A stretch of DNA of 8,898 nt from contig JAPLVQ010000142.1 in NCBI GenBank assembly GCA_026397035.1, positions 3,445 to 12,342 on the forward strand. Reading direction: 5' to 3'. The DNA comes from Candidatus Iainarchaeum sp. (lineage in GTDB: Archaea > Iainarchaeota > Iainarchaeia > Iainarchaeales > JAAZKV01). The position numbers were made by a program, and so were the translations under genes. The notes under the pieces are model-generated. The model was not told the DNA's origin. It searched no databases and was given only the letters and a program-made list of their open reading frames with translations. Each line of letters starts with the position of its first letter. Position 1 is the first letter of the stretch. This document shows, one piece after another, positions 1 to 5,970 of the stretch.

Positions 1-848
1 TCATGCTCCACGGCAGCAGCATTAAAAGTATACTCCGATTCCCAAGGATTATTAGCGTCTGGGGAAATAATCGGGTTCTCTTTATGCTTCTCAAGAAATG
101 GGAAAGTGGGTTTGTGAGTAAATTTGCAACTTGAAAACATTAATCCTTTCTTAGTATTCCAATACAAACTCAATTTATTATCAGAATAAACCATTCCAAT
201 TGGGGAAAGCGCGCTTTTCTTTGGAGCAGATTCCCAAACAGGAGTATTTGAACGCCAAAGCATTTTTTCCGGATTATTTTTATCAAACAAAATAGCGCCA
301 ACACTAAACGCACTGCTTTTTTTTGAGTAATAAAACAAAATTATTCCATCGCTAGTTATTGAAGCGGTCCCTATAGTTAGTTTTCCAGTGTCGAAATATT
401 TCTTTCTTGGCTCAATTATGGTATTAAGAGTTTTCCAATTTTTTAAATCCTTTGACAAAGCAATGTTAATGTTTGTATCCCCAAAATATGAAAGATAACG
501 CTTTTTCTCTTCGTCAAAAAGAATTACAGACGTTTCTTTTAAATCAAAAACACCAGCTTTTTCCCATTTCAAAAGATTATCTGTTTTAATTAAGTACGAG
601 TCAAATTTTCCTGCAATATTTCTTGCCTTAAATGTGATTAAATATAATTTATTCCATAATGAGATCCTCAAATCCTGTGCGTCAAGCACAAGCTCTTTAA
701 CCTTTTTTATATCAATCCTTAAAGGCTTTAAATTGAAATCATCAGGCATATATCCTGAAGCAGCAACAAGTTCCACGCCGGATTTATAAATAAAAAAGGT
801 TCGAGTGTCTGAAACAAAGAATCCTTTACCTTCTAAAGAAGAATTCAT
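1..848 (-). CDS. GH130-like tandem beta-propeller glycosidase/phosphorylase, partial (5' part)
   Basis: The minus strand is open from ATG 848 to the window edge: 282 codons without a stop, C-terminus missing. An in-frame TAA lies 12 codons upstream and 848 is the only ATG after it; a GGTG at 860-857 may be a weak ribosome-binding site. The protein looks like a GH130 five-bladed propeller followed by the start of a second one. Residues 57-62 (AQDLRI) resemble the family's EDPR motif holding the catalytic Asp (here D59). Residues 129-138 (IALSKDLKNW), 151-161 (FDTGKLTIGTA) and 184-206 (a GAILFD..NPEKMLWR...PVWE pattern) follow the usual order of GH130 blades. At 258-282 a typical GH130 beginning (NPIISP, then PWESEYTFNAAAVEH) opens a second copy. 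GH130 enzymes cleave beta-mannosides, many by phosphorolysis to mannose-1-phosphate. No signal peptide is visible, so it is probably cytoplasmic. Substrate is unknown. Family level is fairly sure, activity is not. Confidence 0.72.
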   Translation of the reverse strand, partial: MNSSLEGKGFFVSDTRTFFIYKSGVELVAASGYMPDDFNLKPLRIDIKKVKELVLDAQDLRISLWNKLYLITFKARNIAGKFDSYLIKTDNLLKWEKAGVFDLKETSVILFDEEKKRYLSYFGDTNINIALSKDLKNWKTLNTIIEPRKKYFDTGKLTIGTASITSDGIILFYYSKKSSAFSVGAILFDKNNPEKMLWRSNTPVWESAPKKSALSPIGMVYSDNKLSLYWNTKKGLMFSSCKFTHKPTFPFLEKHKENPIISPDANNPWESEYTFNAAAVEH

Positions 849-888
849 CCCACAAACACCAGAATTGTAATGAGATTGGTGTTAATGG

Positions 889-897
889 TTATTTAAG
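889..897 (-). promoter_or_regulatory. possible TATA box for the GH130-like gene
   Basis: The minus strand reads CTTAAATAA, centred 45 bp before the ATG at 848. It would place transcription start near 867 and leave a leader of about 20 nt that holds the weak GGTG ribosome-binding site. This is a match by eye in A+T-rich DNA, so support is weak. Confidence 0.3.
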
Positions 898-906
898 CAT
901 TTCGTA

Positions 907-923
907 ACTGATTTAAATTCAGT
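907..923. repeat. short inverted repeat ACTGA-N7-TCAGT
   Basis: Perfect 5-bp arms (ACTGA 907-911, TCAGT 919-923) flank TTTAAAT in the 207-bp gap between the divergent GH130-like and mutase genes. The symmetric form and divergent-promoter position would suit an operator, but short palindromes are common in such A+T-rich DNA. Apart from this and the two TATA-like boxes, I see nothing in 849-1055. Confidence 0.3.
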
Positions 924-1021
924 AAAAAAAACAGTGTTAAGCGCTTTTTAGTTCTCTTAATAAGACCCTATTTGATTTCCTTAAAATTATTAAAAAACAG
1001 TATTTTTGAAAAAGGGTATCA

Positions 1022-1028
1022 TTTAAAA
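1022..1028 (+). promoter_or_regulatory. TATA box of the phosphomannomutase gene
   Basis: TTTAAAA is centred about 31 bp before ATG 1056. Archaeal transcription normally begins about 25-27 bp downstream of the TATA centre, so the transcript would begin near 1051 with almost no leader. That fits a leaderless start at 1056 and argues against a TTG start at 972, which lies upstream of the box. Confidence 0.55.
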
Positions 1029-1055
1029 ACTTGGAATGCTTCATGTATTCTGTTT

Positions 1056-2483
1056 ATGAAAAACAAGACAAAAGGTCCTCTTGCATTAATAGAAAGCCTT
1101 CCAAGCGCATATAAGAAAGGCTTTCCAAGTGCGTTTAGGGAAAGCGATATCCGCGGAATTGTTGGAAAGCAAATTACTCCAGAGTTTGCCAAAAAAATAG
1201 GAAATGCTATTGCAAAAACATTCAAATCAGAGTATTATATCCTTGGAAGGGACAAAAGACCTTCAAGCAGAACTCTAGAACGCGCATTAAGAAAAGGAAT
1301 ACTTGAGTCCGGCGCAAGCGTTTATGAACTTGAAGATACAATATCCCCACTGGCTTATTTTGCAGCACGCTTTTATAATTCTCCAGGAGTGTTTGTCACA
1401 GCATCACACAACCCGATAGAATATAATGGATTCAAAATAATAGGAAAGGATGGATTAACAAAAGGGATGAAAAATGGACTTGATAAAGTAAAAAAAGAGT
1501 TTGATGAAAATTGTTTTCAAGAATTAAGAAGCTTACAGAATATAACTTTAAAAAGTAAACAAAAAAGTACAAAAGGAAAGGTAATTAAACCCGGTATTCT
1601 TTGCGAATACAAAAAGAGTGTACTTCAATTTGACAGAGGGATAATGCCCGCAAAGATAGTAATCAATAATGGCGGAAATCGCTCAGGAAAACTGCTAAAA
1701 AGTATTCTTAAAGAAAAAAAAGTTGAAATTATTGAAATAAACCCGAAAAAATGGCATATTTCAAATCCCCTAATTGACAAAGGAGAAGAAGTAAGCGAAA
1801 AAATAATTTTAACAAAAGCAGATTTGGGAGTGGCTTTTGATTTTGACGGGGACAGGACATTCTTTTTTGACGAAAAAGGGAATAAACTAGATAATTCAAC
1901 AATTGCTGCGTTAATCGCAAGTTTCCTTCTTAAAGAAAAAGGCAAAGGAATTGTGCTTTATGATGTTCGAAGCGACTGGATAATAAAAGATACTGTGAAA
2001 GCTAACGGCGGAAAATCAATAATGGTAGAAGTGGGCCACACTAATGTGAAAGAAAAAATGAAAAAACACGAAGCTATTTATTGCGGAGAAATTTCAGGGC
2101 ACAATTACTTCAAAGAAAGCGGCTATACAGAATCATCCATAATGCCAATCATAATTCTTCTTAGCATAATTTCTATTGAGAAAAAACCACTTTCCCAAAT
2201 TGCAAAACCTTTTATGAAAAATCATCTGCTTAATGAAACAAATTATACGGTGAATAACATTAACAAAACAATTGAAGACGTTTCAAGACTAATTAAAGGC
2301 GGAAAAAGAAGCAATCTTGACGGATTAAGAGTTGATTTTAGCGATTGGTGGTTTAATATAAGAGGCTCAAAAAACGAACCGCTAATAAGACTCACTATGG
2401 GAGCAAAGAAAAAAAAACTTTTAATGAAGAAAAAACGGTTAATTGAATCAGAAATAAGAAAACACTTATCGGCTCAGCAATAA
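1056..2483 (+). CDS. phosphomannomutase/phosphoglucomutase (alpha-D-phosphohexomutase)
   Basis: This 475-aa protein interconverts hexose 1- and 6-phosphates (mannose and/or glucose) through a phosphoserine intermediate. Four hallmarks appear in order, numbered from ATG 1056: the N-terminal FRESDIRG (27-34); the catalytic-serine loop TASHNP (115-120, S117) followed by EYNGFK; the magnesium loop DFDGDR (262-267); and the sugar-binding loop GEISGH (344-349). The C-terminal phosphate-binding loop is RGSKNEPLIR (436-445), with Asn where TEP is usual. Length fits the family. An in-frame TTG at 972 would add 28 residues, but the TATA box at 1022-1028 and the start of homology favour 1056. Just before FRESDIRG the protein carries an 8-residue tandem repeat. 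It is divergent from the GH130-like gene and convergent with the cupin isomerase. Motifs alone cannot separate mannose, glucose and glucosamine specificity; GEISGH argues against a typical GlmM. Confidence 0.92.
   Translation: MKNKTKGPLALIESLPSAYKKGFPSAFRESDIRGIVGKQITPEFAKKIGNAIAKTFKSEYYILGRDKRPSSRTLERALRKGILESGASVYELEDTISPLAYFAARFYNSPGVFVTASHNPIEYNGFKIIGKDGLTKGMKNGLDKVKKEFDENCFQELRSLQNITLKSKQKSTKGKVIKPGILCEYKKSVLQFDRGIMPAKIVINNGGNRSGKLLKSILKEKKVEIIEINPKKWHISNPLIDKGEEVSEKIILTKADLGVAFDFDGDRTFFFDEKGNKLDNSTIAALIASFLLKEKGKGIVLYDVRSDWIIKDTVKANGGKSIMVEVGHTNVKEKMKKHEAIYCGEISGHNYFKESGYTESSIMPIIILLSIISIEKKPLSQIAKPFMKNHLLNETNYTVNNINKTIEDVSRLIKGGKRSNLDGLRVDFSDWWFNIRGSKNEPLIRLTMGAKKKKLLMKKKRLIESEIRKHLSAQQ
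1092..1139 (+). repeat. 24-bp in-frame tandem duplication inside the mutase gene
   Basis: Units 1092-1115 and 1116-1139 match at 17 of 24 bases and encode ESLPSAYK and KGFPSAFR. The Phe-Arg ending the second unit belongs to the conserved FRESDIRG motif, so the duplication abuts the active-site N-terminus. It is an ancient, diverged duplication or a chance similarity. The open frame is kept. Confidence 0.5.
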
Positions 2484-2521
2484 AAAAACACCGCTTAGGA
2501 TAAAATAATAAAGACCTTGCC

Positions 2522-2549
2522 TTTAATAAAAAATAATAACTCAAAAAGC
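2522..2549 (-). terminator. possible oligo-T terminator of the cupin isomerase gene
   Basis: Just past the stop of the minus-strand cupin gene, the minus strand reads CTTTTTGA and then TTATTATTTTTTATT (six T at 2533-2528). Archaeal RNA polymerase often stops at such T-rich runs without a hairpin. It lies in the 67-bp gap between two convergent genes. No comparable T-run serves the plus-strand mutase gene. Confidence 0.35.
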
Positions 2550-2550
2550 A

Positions 2551-2892
2551 CTACTTTCGCCCATAGTCATCCGAGTACCTTACTTCATCCAACTCATCGA
2601 ATTTTCCAAAAGATATTTCAAGATAAAGCACCTTTTTTTCTTTAGCGCCAATTCTGTGTTTCACACCCTTTTTTATAAACACATTCTTCCCGCTTTTTAT
2701 AATCCGCTTTTTTTTACCCAAGGTTACTACTGCAGGACCATTAATAATCTTACAAAATTCACTTCGTTTCTTGTGACTTTGAAGACTCAACTCTTCATGG
2801 GGATTAATTTCAAGCAGCTTTACAGTGCACTGCTTGTTCAAGCAGTACCTCTCAAACCCGCCCCAAGGTCTTTTTATTTTAACAATTTTCAT
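2551..2892 (-). CDS. cupin mannose-6-phosphate isomerase-like protein (type II PMI domain)
   Basis: A 113-aa single-domain cupin matching the isomerase domain of type II phosphomannose isomerases (as at the C-terminus of ManC/AlgA), which interconvert mannose-6-phosphate and fructose-6-phosphate. Visible in order: RPWGGFERY near the N-terminus, LSLQSHKKRSE (35-45), PAVVTLG, a KKGVKHRIGA loop (H79) and the closing VRYSDDYGR signature. Expected metal ligands are H40, E45 and H79; the second His of the usual HxH is Lys (K42), which could weaken metal binding. Start: a TTG at 2913 would add 7 residues but falls inside the TATA box at 2912-2920, so ATG 2892 is chosen. It lies tail-to-tail with the mutase, the adjacent step of mannose metabolism. 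Family is well supported. Catalytic competence is less sure because of K42; a sugar-binding regulator is the alternative. Confidence 0.82.
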   Translation of the reverse strand: MKIVKIKRPWGGFERYCLNKQCTVKLLEINPHEELSLQSHKKRSEFCKIINGPAVVTLGKKKRIIKSGKNVFIKKGVKHRIGAKEKKVLYLEISFGKFDELDEVRYSDDYGRK

Positions 2893-2911
2893 GCACTTAT
2901 TACAATCTTGC

Positions 2912-2920
2912 AAAATATAA
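2912..2920 (-). promoter_or_regulatory. TATA box of the cupin isomerase gene
   Basis: TTATATTTT on the minus strand is centred about 24 bp before ATG 2892, the spacing of a leaderless archaeal promoter. It overlaps the alternative TTG start at 2913, ruling that start out if the box is used. Confidence 0.55.
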
Positions 2921-3030
2921 GCCTTGCTTTTTGAACAAAGCTATTTACTTACCACAACCCCTGCAAAAGAATTATCTTCATTAATCCATTTTTCCACAAT
3001 GCTTCCCTTTGATAAGTATCATAGAAAAGG

Positions 3031-3040
3031 TATTTATATT
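3031..3040 (+). promoter_or_regulatory. TATA box of the PRPP synthase gene
   Basis: TATTTATATT, preceded by a purine-rich GAAAAGG (3024-3030) like a BRE, is centred about 25 bp before ATG 3060. This supports a leaderless start at 3060 and excludes the in-frame TTG at 3009, which lies upstream of the box. The rest of 2941-3020 shows no other signal. Confidence 0.6.
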
Positions 3041-3059
3041 ACTTTTCCTTTATTCTGGC

Positions 3060-3935
3060 ATGAATTCTATTCTAATTGAAATTAATCATCACATAGGAAA
3101 AGAAGTTGCACGCTTAGCTGGAATAGAATATCAAAAAGCGATTCTTGAACCATTTCCTGATAATGAATCATATTTGCGCTTTCCTTTTTCTGTGAAAAGA
3201 AAAAAAATATTTCTGCTTGCGGATTTGGCAAAAAAACCAAATGAGATACTTTCTGTGCTTTTGCTTGCAGCAAAAACTCTAAGGAAATTAAAAGCAAGAA
3301 AAATATATTTAATTGCACCGTACATGGTTTATTTAAGGCAGGATCATGTATTTCACAACGGAGAAGCCGTATCGGGTTTTATTATAGCTGATTTTGTGAG
3401 CAGTTTATTTGACGGGATAATAACAATAGACCCGCATTTGCACAGAGTCGAATCAATGAGGGGATTTTTTAGGTGCAAAACACAAAAATTAACTGCAACA
3501 AAAAAACTTTCGGATTACTTTTCAAAAATGGACGCTGTGCTGGTTGGACCGGATGCTGAAAGCAAACAATGGATAAAAGCAATAGCAGAAAACATTGGAA
3601 AACAATTTGTTGTGGCAAACAAAACTCGCCAGTCAAGCCGGCAGGTAAAAGTAGAAATAAAACGAGGAAGTGTTGTGCTTGAAGGAAAAACAGCAATTAT
3701 AATTGATGATATAATTAGCACAGGGCATACAATAATAGAAGCAGCTAAAGCCCTTAAAAAAGAAAAAGTAAAAAAAATTGAGTGCTATTGCGTGCATGGC
3801 TTGTTTATGGAAGGCGCACTTGAAAAACTAAGGAGAAATAAAATAAAAGTTGGGGCGACTAATACCCTAAAAAACCCTGTTGAAGTAATTGATATTGCTC
3901 CTGAACTAGCAGAAGGTGTACGTGAATGGCTATAA
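3060..3935 (+). CDS. prs: ribose-phosphate pyrophosphokinase (PRPP synthase)
   Basis: A 291-aa enzyme making 5-phosphoribosyl-1-pyrophosphate from ribose-5-phosphate and ATP, the entry to purine, pyrimidine, histidine and tryptophan synthesis. From ATG 3060: FPDNESYLRF (32-41) in the N-terminal half; PYMVYLRQDHVFHNGEAVSG (87-106), the ATP/flexible-loop motif with RQD and GEAvS; TIDPHLH (122-128), the metal/ribose-phosphate segment; and the PRPP-binding loop IIIDDIISTGHTI (213-225), whose DD and TG are the type I phosphoribosyltransferase signature. The length is short, as in archaeal forms rather than the roughly 315 aa of bacterial ones. It has its own promoter and overlaps the RpiA-HPS gene by 10 bp, so the two are probably co-transcribed and translationally coupled. 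The neighbour supplies its substrate. Very secure. Confidence 0.95.
   Translation: MNSILIEINHHIGKEVARLAGIEYQKAILEPFPDNESYLRFPFSVKRKKIFLLADLAKKPNEILSVLLLAAKTLRKLKARKIYLIAPYMVYLRQDHVFHNGEAVSGFIIADFVSSLFDGIITIDPHLHRVESMRGFFRCKTQKLTATKKLSDYFSKMDAVLVGPDAESKQWIKAIAENIGKQFVVANKTRQSSRQVKVEIKRGSVVLEGKTAIIIDDIISTGHTIIEAAKALKKEKVKKIECYCVHGLFMEGALEKLRRNKIKVGATNTLKNPVEVIDIAPELAEGVREWL
3913..3918 (+). promoter_or_regulatory. Shine-Dalgarno site for the RpiA-HPS gene
   Basis: AAGGTG ends 7 nt before ATG 3926, inside the last codons of the PRPP synthase gene. It matches the archaeal consensus GGAGGTGAT over AGGTG. This operon-internal gene has a ribosome-binding site while nearby promoter-proximal genes lack one. 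It fixes the start at 3926. Confidence 0.6.
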
Positions 3936-5215
3936 AACACAATTTCGTTAATCAGAACGAAAAGAAGAATACTGCATTAAAAGCATTAAAGCTAGTTCCA
4001 TCAAAAGGGCTTGTTGGGCTTGGTTCGGGCACAACTATTGATACTCTTGCAGGGATAATAAACAAAACAAATAAAGCTGAATTTGTTTGCGTATCAAAGA
4101 ATGCCCGAAAAATACTGCAAAAAAGAGGACTATTTGTTGTTGAAAAAGGGCGTCCAGATAGTGTGTTTGATGGAGCGGACAGTTTTGTAAAAAAAGCAGG
4201 AAAGTTAATTGCAATAAAAGGAGCAGGAGCATTTGGTTTTACAAAAGAAAAAGAACTAGACTATTCGGCAAAGAAGCTAATTATTATTGCAGGTGAAAGT
4301 AAATTGAAAAATAAAAGCCACATTGTATTTGTTGAAGTTAAAAAACCTTTTTTAAACACAACGATAAAGCTTTTGCGAAAAGTCGGGTTAAACGTTAAAA
4401 AAGTTCCAAAAACAAACGCTTTACTAAAAGGAAAGATAAATTCATTCTTGAAGATAACCCCAAAAACAGGAACTAATTTTGCTGAATTGGAACGCTTTCT
4501 TGATGGAATAAACGGGGTAGTTGGAAATGGAATTTTCTCAAATAAAAAATTTGATTTAATAATAGGTAAAAATACTCCTCCTTCACAGTCAAAAACAAGG
4601 CTTCAGATAGCTCTTGATTTTGATAATGAAAAACAAGCGCTTGATACCGCAAGACAAGTTAAAGATTATGCAGATATAATAGAAATAGGAACACCTCTAG
4701 TTAAAGCTCTGAATGAAAAACAAATAATAGAAAAGCTTTCAAAATTCAAGAGAAAATTATTTGTTGATTTAAAAACAATGGATGCAGGTTACTTTGAATC
4801 AAGCCCTGCAATAAGATATGGCGGAGAATATGTATCTGTTCTTGGAGTAGCTTCTGATGAAACAGTAAAAGGAGTACTCCAGAATGGGGTGGATAAAGTT
4901 GTTGTAGATTTAATCGGGTGTAAGGATGTAGTTTTGAGGATAAAACAGCTAAAGAAAATCGGCGCAGTGAACTTTGAAGTTCATGCAGCAATAGACGACC
5001 AAAAAAAAGGAAAGACACCGCTTGAGGAAGTCGCAAAAGCATCAAAAATAAAAGGGATTAATATTTGGACAGCCGGCGGGATAGGATTATCTTCGCTTGA
5101 TGCGGTAATGGAATACAAACCGGCAGTAATTGTTGTCGGGGGGGCCGTTACTCACTCAAAAGACCAGCGAAATGCAGCAAAACATATAAAGGAAAGAATT
5201 TTAGAGTTAAGTTAG
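3926..5215 (+). CDS. rpiA-hps: bifunctional ribose-5-phosphate isomerase A / 3-hexulose-6-phosphate synthase fusion
   Basis: A 429-aa two-domain enzyme. Residues 1-215 are RpiA (ribulose-5-P to ribose-5-P): GLGSGTT phosphate loop (31-37), FDGADSF (81-87) with the catalytic Asp pair D82/D85, IKGAGAFGFTKEK (97-109) with K98 and probable base E108 (one residue farther from Lys than in E. coli RpiA), and AGESKL (122-127). Residues 222-429 are hexulose-6-phosphate synthase of the OMP-decarboxylase barrel superfamily: RLQIALDF (225-232), EIGTPLVK (253-260), VDLKTMDAG (280-288) with the metal/catalytic D281, K283 and D286, EVHAAIDDQ (351-359) and WTAGGIG (381-387). A short Ser/Pro/Lys linker joins them. 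In archaea lacking the oxidative pentose phosphate path, HPS works backwards, splitting hexulose-6-P into ribulose-5-P and formaldehyde; the fused RpiA would take the product directly. It follows prs and precedes the hexuloisomerase. Both domains are intact, without frameshift. Confidence 0.93.
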   Translation: MAIKHNFVNQNEKKNTALKALKLVPSKGLVGLGSGTTIDTLAGIINKTNKAEFVCVSKNARKILQKRGLFVVEKGRPDSVFDGADSFVKKAGKLIAIKGAGAFGFTKEKELDYSAKKLIIIAGESKLKNKSHIVFVEVKKPFLNTTIKLLRKVGLNVKKVPKTNALLKGKINSFLKITPKTGTNFAELERFLDGINGVVGNGIFSNKKFDLIIGKNTPPSQSKTRLQIALDFDNEKQALDTARQVKDYADIIEIGTPLVKALNEKQIIEKLSKFKRKLFVDLKTMDAGYFESSPAIRYGGEYVSVLGVASDETVKGVLQNGVDKVVVDLIGCKDVVLRIKQLKKIGAVNFEVHAAIDDQKKGKTPLEEVAKASKIKGINIWTAGGIGLSSLDAVMEYKPAVIVVGGAVTHSKDQRNAAKHIKERILELS

Positions 5216-5329
5216 GACAATTAATGTGAAAGAGTTAGTTAAGTTTAAGCAATTTGATTAAGAAAGTTTGCGAATTAGATTACAGAAATTATTTGGTAAA
5301 TCAAAATGATTAAATTAAAAGAGTTAAGT
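5203..5329 (+). repeat. repeated AGAGTTAAGT element between the HPS and hexuloisomerase genes
   Basis: AGAGTTAAGT occurs at 5203-5212 (across the end of the RpiA-HPS frame) and 5320-5329, with a longer variant AGAGTTAGTTAAGT at 5231-5244. The 154-bp gap 5216-5369 otherwise holds only A+T-rich sequence and the hexuloisomerase promoter. Repeats near a promoter could be regulator sites, but low complexity makes chance likely. Confidence 0.3.
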
Positions 5330-5340
5330 GATTTGTAAAA

Positions 5341-5353
5341 AATTAAAATAATT
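5341..5353 (+). promoter_or_regulatory. probable TATA box of the hexuloisomerase gene
   Basis: AATTAAAATAATT is centred about 23 bp before ATG 5370 and no ribosome-binding site lies between. The gene therefore probably has its own leaderless transcript, although it sits behind the prs and RpiA-HPS genes. The sequence is a weaker TATA match than those at 3031 or 6845. Confidence 0.4.
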
Positions 5354-5369
5354 GGTTTATGTGATTTTT

Positions 5370-5915
5370 ATGAAATATATTTGGTACGAAGAAAAAATAC
5401 TCAAAGAAATTTCCAAAGTATTAAAAAACAATCCTGAAAAGAGCGAGAAAAATCTTGTTTGTGCACTGATTGATTTTCCGTCAGTGTTTATTTTAGGAGC
5501 AGGACGTTCGGGATTAATCGCAAAAGCATTTGCAATGAGATTAATACAACTTGGGCTAACAAGCCATGTTGTAGGAGAAACGACAACCCCCGCGCTCACA
5601 AAAAATGATTTATTAATATCTTTATCAGGTTCAGGCGAGACAAAAACAATTATTGATATAGTGCTTGAAGCAAAAGAAAAAGGAGCAAAAACAATAATAA
5701 TAACTTCCAATGAAAAAAGTAGTCTCGCAAAAATAAGCAGTATTGTAATTATACTAAAATCGAAAACAAAAAAAAGCGGCAAAAGCATTCAGCCATTAGG
5801 GAGCCTTTTTGAGCAAAGTGCGTTCATTTTCCTTGAAGCAACAATCCTTGGAATAATGAAAAAGAAAAAGATAACTGAAGAAATAATGAAACAAAACCAT
5901 GCAAATCTTGAATAA
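5370..5915 (+). CDS. hxlB: 6-phospho-3-hexuloisomerase (SIS domain)
   Basis: A 181-aa SIS-fold isomerase interconverting fructose-6-phosphate and 3-hexulose-6-phosphate, partner of the HPS domain encoded just upstream. From ATG 5370: FILGAGRSGLIAKAFAMRL (40-58), the glycine-rich sugar-phosphate site typical of this family; VVGETTTPA (68-76); LISLSGSGET (82-91), the second SIS loop; a near-C-terminal PLGSLFEQ; and the characteristic ending HANLE. Length equals the usual size of about 180 aa, so it is complete. TTG 5352 and GTG 5361 are upstream in-frame alternatives, but the ATG has the best spacing from the TATA-like box and leaves an N-terminus of family length. Run in the direction F6P to hexulose-6-P, it feeds ribose synthesis. 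It is tail-to-tail with the next minus-strand gene, 55 bp apart, where no clear terminator is visible. Confidence 0.94.
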   Translation: MKYIWYEEKILKEISKVLKNNPEKSEKNLVCALIDFPSVFILGAGRSGLIAKAFAMRLIQLGLTSHVVGETTTPALTKNDLLISLSGSGETKTIIDIVLEAKEKGAKTIIITSNEKSSLAKISSIVIILKSKTKKSGKSIQPLGSLFEQSAFIFLEATILGIMKKKKITEEIMKQNHANLE

Positions 5916-5970
5916 ACAATTCCAATTACACTTTATTAAAAGAATTCAAAATACTTATTAGTTTCTGGAT

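Noticed and set aside
2656..2934. 92-codon plus-strand frame opposite the cupin isomerase
   Set aside because: It lies antisense to a well-supported gene, has no recognisable motif, and its composition is explained by the complementary strand.
2941..3010. Minus-strand peptide beginning (V)EKWINEDNSFAGVVVSK and ending at a stop at 2943-2941
   Set aside because: It reads like a protein tail, but an in-frame TGA lies a few codons upstream and it would be under 20 residues from a GTG, overlapping the PRPP synthase promoter region. A gene remnant cannot be shown.
5216..5369. Possible small RNA or riboswitch in the gap before the hexuloisomerase
   Set aside because: No stable paired structure or conserved aptamer pattern is visible; the sequence is low-complexity and A+T-rich, and the promoter appears to give a leaderless transcript.
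5357..5788. 143-codon minus-strand frame opposite the hexuloisomerase
   Set aside because: Antisense to a gene with full family motifs; the hydrophobic Ile/Phe-rich translation is what the complement of Lys/Glu-rich codons gives.
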